A stretch of 19,495 bases of DNA from Acanthaster planci (Eukaryota > Echinodermata > Asteroidea > Valvatida > Acanthasteridae). Numbering within the stretch: the first letter of the stretch is position 1; each line of letters opens with the position of its first letter. Location: positions 1,785,873-1,805,367 of the forward strand of contig NW_019091370.1 of the NCBI RefSeq assembly GCF_001949145.1. Direction: 5' to 3'. The translations under genes were made by a program, and so were the position numbers. Under the pieces are notes generated by a model that saw only the letters and a program-made list of their open reading frames with translations, had not been told where the DNA came from and ran no database searches. Positions 18,642 to 19,495 of the stretch are shown here, piece by piece.

Positions 18642-19495
18642 CTGTGGTCGTAGGTCGGGGGGAAAAAAGGAAATAATAATGACCATTGTGTACAGTGCCC
18701 ATCTGTGACCTCGGCAGAATGAGGTGAGTAAGGGTGTGATTGCAGTTCGCAAAGCCTAACCACAAGGCCGCATGCCCATATGTGGTAACAAGCTGGCATG
18801 AAATGGACAGTGTCGTTCTCAAAAACAGGTCAATGCTACACAACTCCTCACTCAAAGACAGGCTTCAAGTTTTCAGTTCGTCGATGGCCCTGGAACCAAT
18901 CATTTGTAGGCCTTGAACAATCAGACCACGTGAAGAGACCCAAACTCTTGACTTTAAATCGTGCAGTATAAAGTTCTCAGGGTAAACCAGCAATTCACAA
19001 TGAGCCTTTTGCCAGTTAAATCTGAACAAAATCTGGTACACTTGAGTTTTCTTAAATTCATGTGAACATAACAATTTGAATTCTCCATACTAAAGACGCT
19101 GTTGCTATACCTCATGATTCGGGGCAAGCTTTTGCTTAGTACGCCTTGCATCAATACACTGTTTTCAGTGGATAAGAAGGGCACAAAGGAACCAGTCTAT
19201 TCCAGAGGTGGTGGTCGCTATGCAAGAGATTGCCCGGAATCACGAGGTATAGCAACAGTGTCTTTAGTCTGGGGAATTCAAATTGTTGCATTTATGTGCA
19301 ATCAGATAACTCAGTGTACCAGGTTTTATTCAAATTTAACTCGCAAAAGGCTTCTTAGCCGTAATTTAAAAAAATCAGGAAAACTAAGGCCGTGTCTGAA
19401 TTGCTTGCGGCTGGAAACTACACATGACTGTATGGGCAGAGGCCACAGCTTTAACCATAGACTTGTGTGAATTTCAAGTCGCAGCCAAGTAATTC
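18642..19495. other. Right edge: presumed MROH1-like intron
   Basis: The next upstream exon must end in phase 2 with a donor, and I found none that I can support in the last 850 bases. Apart from the inverted repeat the stretch shows nothing recognisable. Confidence 0.55.
19002..19353. repeat. Large imperfect inverted repeat, ~135-bp arms
   Basis: The left arm (about 19002-19139) and right arm (about 19218-19353) are reverse complements with clear similarity along their length, including matched blocks for AACAATTTGAATTC, CTAAAGAC and GTTGCTATACCTC. The loop is about 78 nt. It lies upstream of the first visible MROH1-like exon, presumably in an intron. It resembles a foldback element or two oppositely inserted copies of one repeat. 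Confidence 0.75.

Noticed and set aside
18865-19470. Open frames on both strands near the right edge
   Set aside because: They fall in the arms of the large inverted repeat and share the same repeat-derived peptide; no splice phase matches the MROH1-like exon.

Overview
The window is eukaryotic nuclear DNA from an animal. Genes are split into short exons with GT-AG and occasional GC-AG introns, intergenic DNA is AT-rich, and tRNA-derived SINEs and small inverted-repeat elements sit in introns and spacers. The SINE body (tRNA-like head, then a segment reading roughly 'cacccaggagtaaatgggtacc') and the many AGGCCTA words suggest an invertebrate deuterostome, most likely an echinoderm or hemichordate. 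This is inference from sequence style. One ambiguous base (n) is at 10080.

Layout. At the left, minus strand, is a short open frame for a histidine-rich protein of 99 residues (242-541), which I cannot name. About 2.9 kb of non-coding DNA follows, with two inverted-repeat elements (1449-1579 and 1726-1964) and a stretch crowded with AGGCCT (about 2689-3222). From 3457 to 11292 on the plus strand, eleven exons join in perfect phase to 750 codons plus stop. I read this as TOPOVIBL (TOP6BL, C11orf80), the B-type partner of SPO11 in the meiotic double-strand-break complex. Its first 336 residues resemble the folded part of the family. These are followed by one 1,011-nt exon coding a disordered region, a basic linker, and a C-terminal SAP-like helical segment. 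Two introns use GC donors. A degenerate tRNA-like element lies in intron 3, and a SINE with a five-copy 45-bp array lies in intron 10.

After a convergent spacer (11293-14165), the right third holds seven C-terminal exons of a HEAT-repeat protein on the minus strand (18641 down to 14166). I read this as a Maestro-HEAT protein, probably MROH1; it continues beyond the right edge. A large imperfect hairpin-forming inverted repeat (about 19002-19353) lies in its upstream intron.

The genes do not form a functional cluster. TOPOVIBL acts in meiotic recombination and MROH1 has been linked to lysosome dynamics; they are simply convergent neighbours. The most interesting item is the extended TOPOVIBL tail: a thrice-repeated PSF motif, basic clusters, and a tryptophan-containing SAP-like C-terminus.
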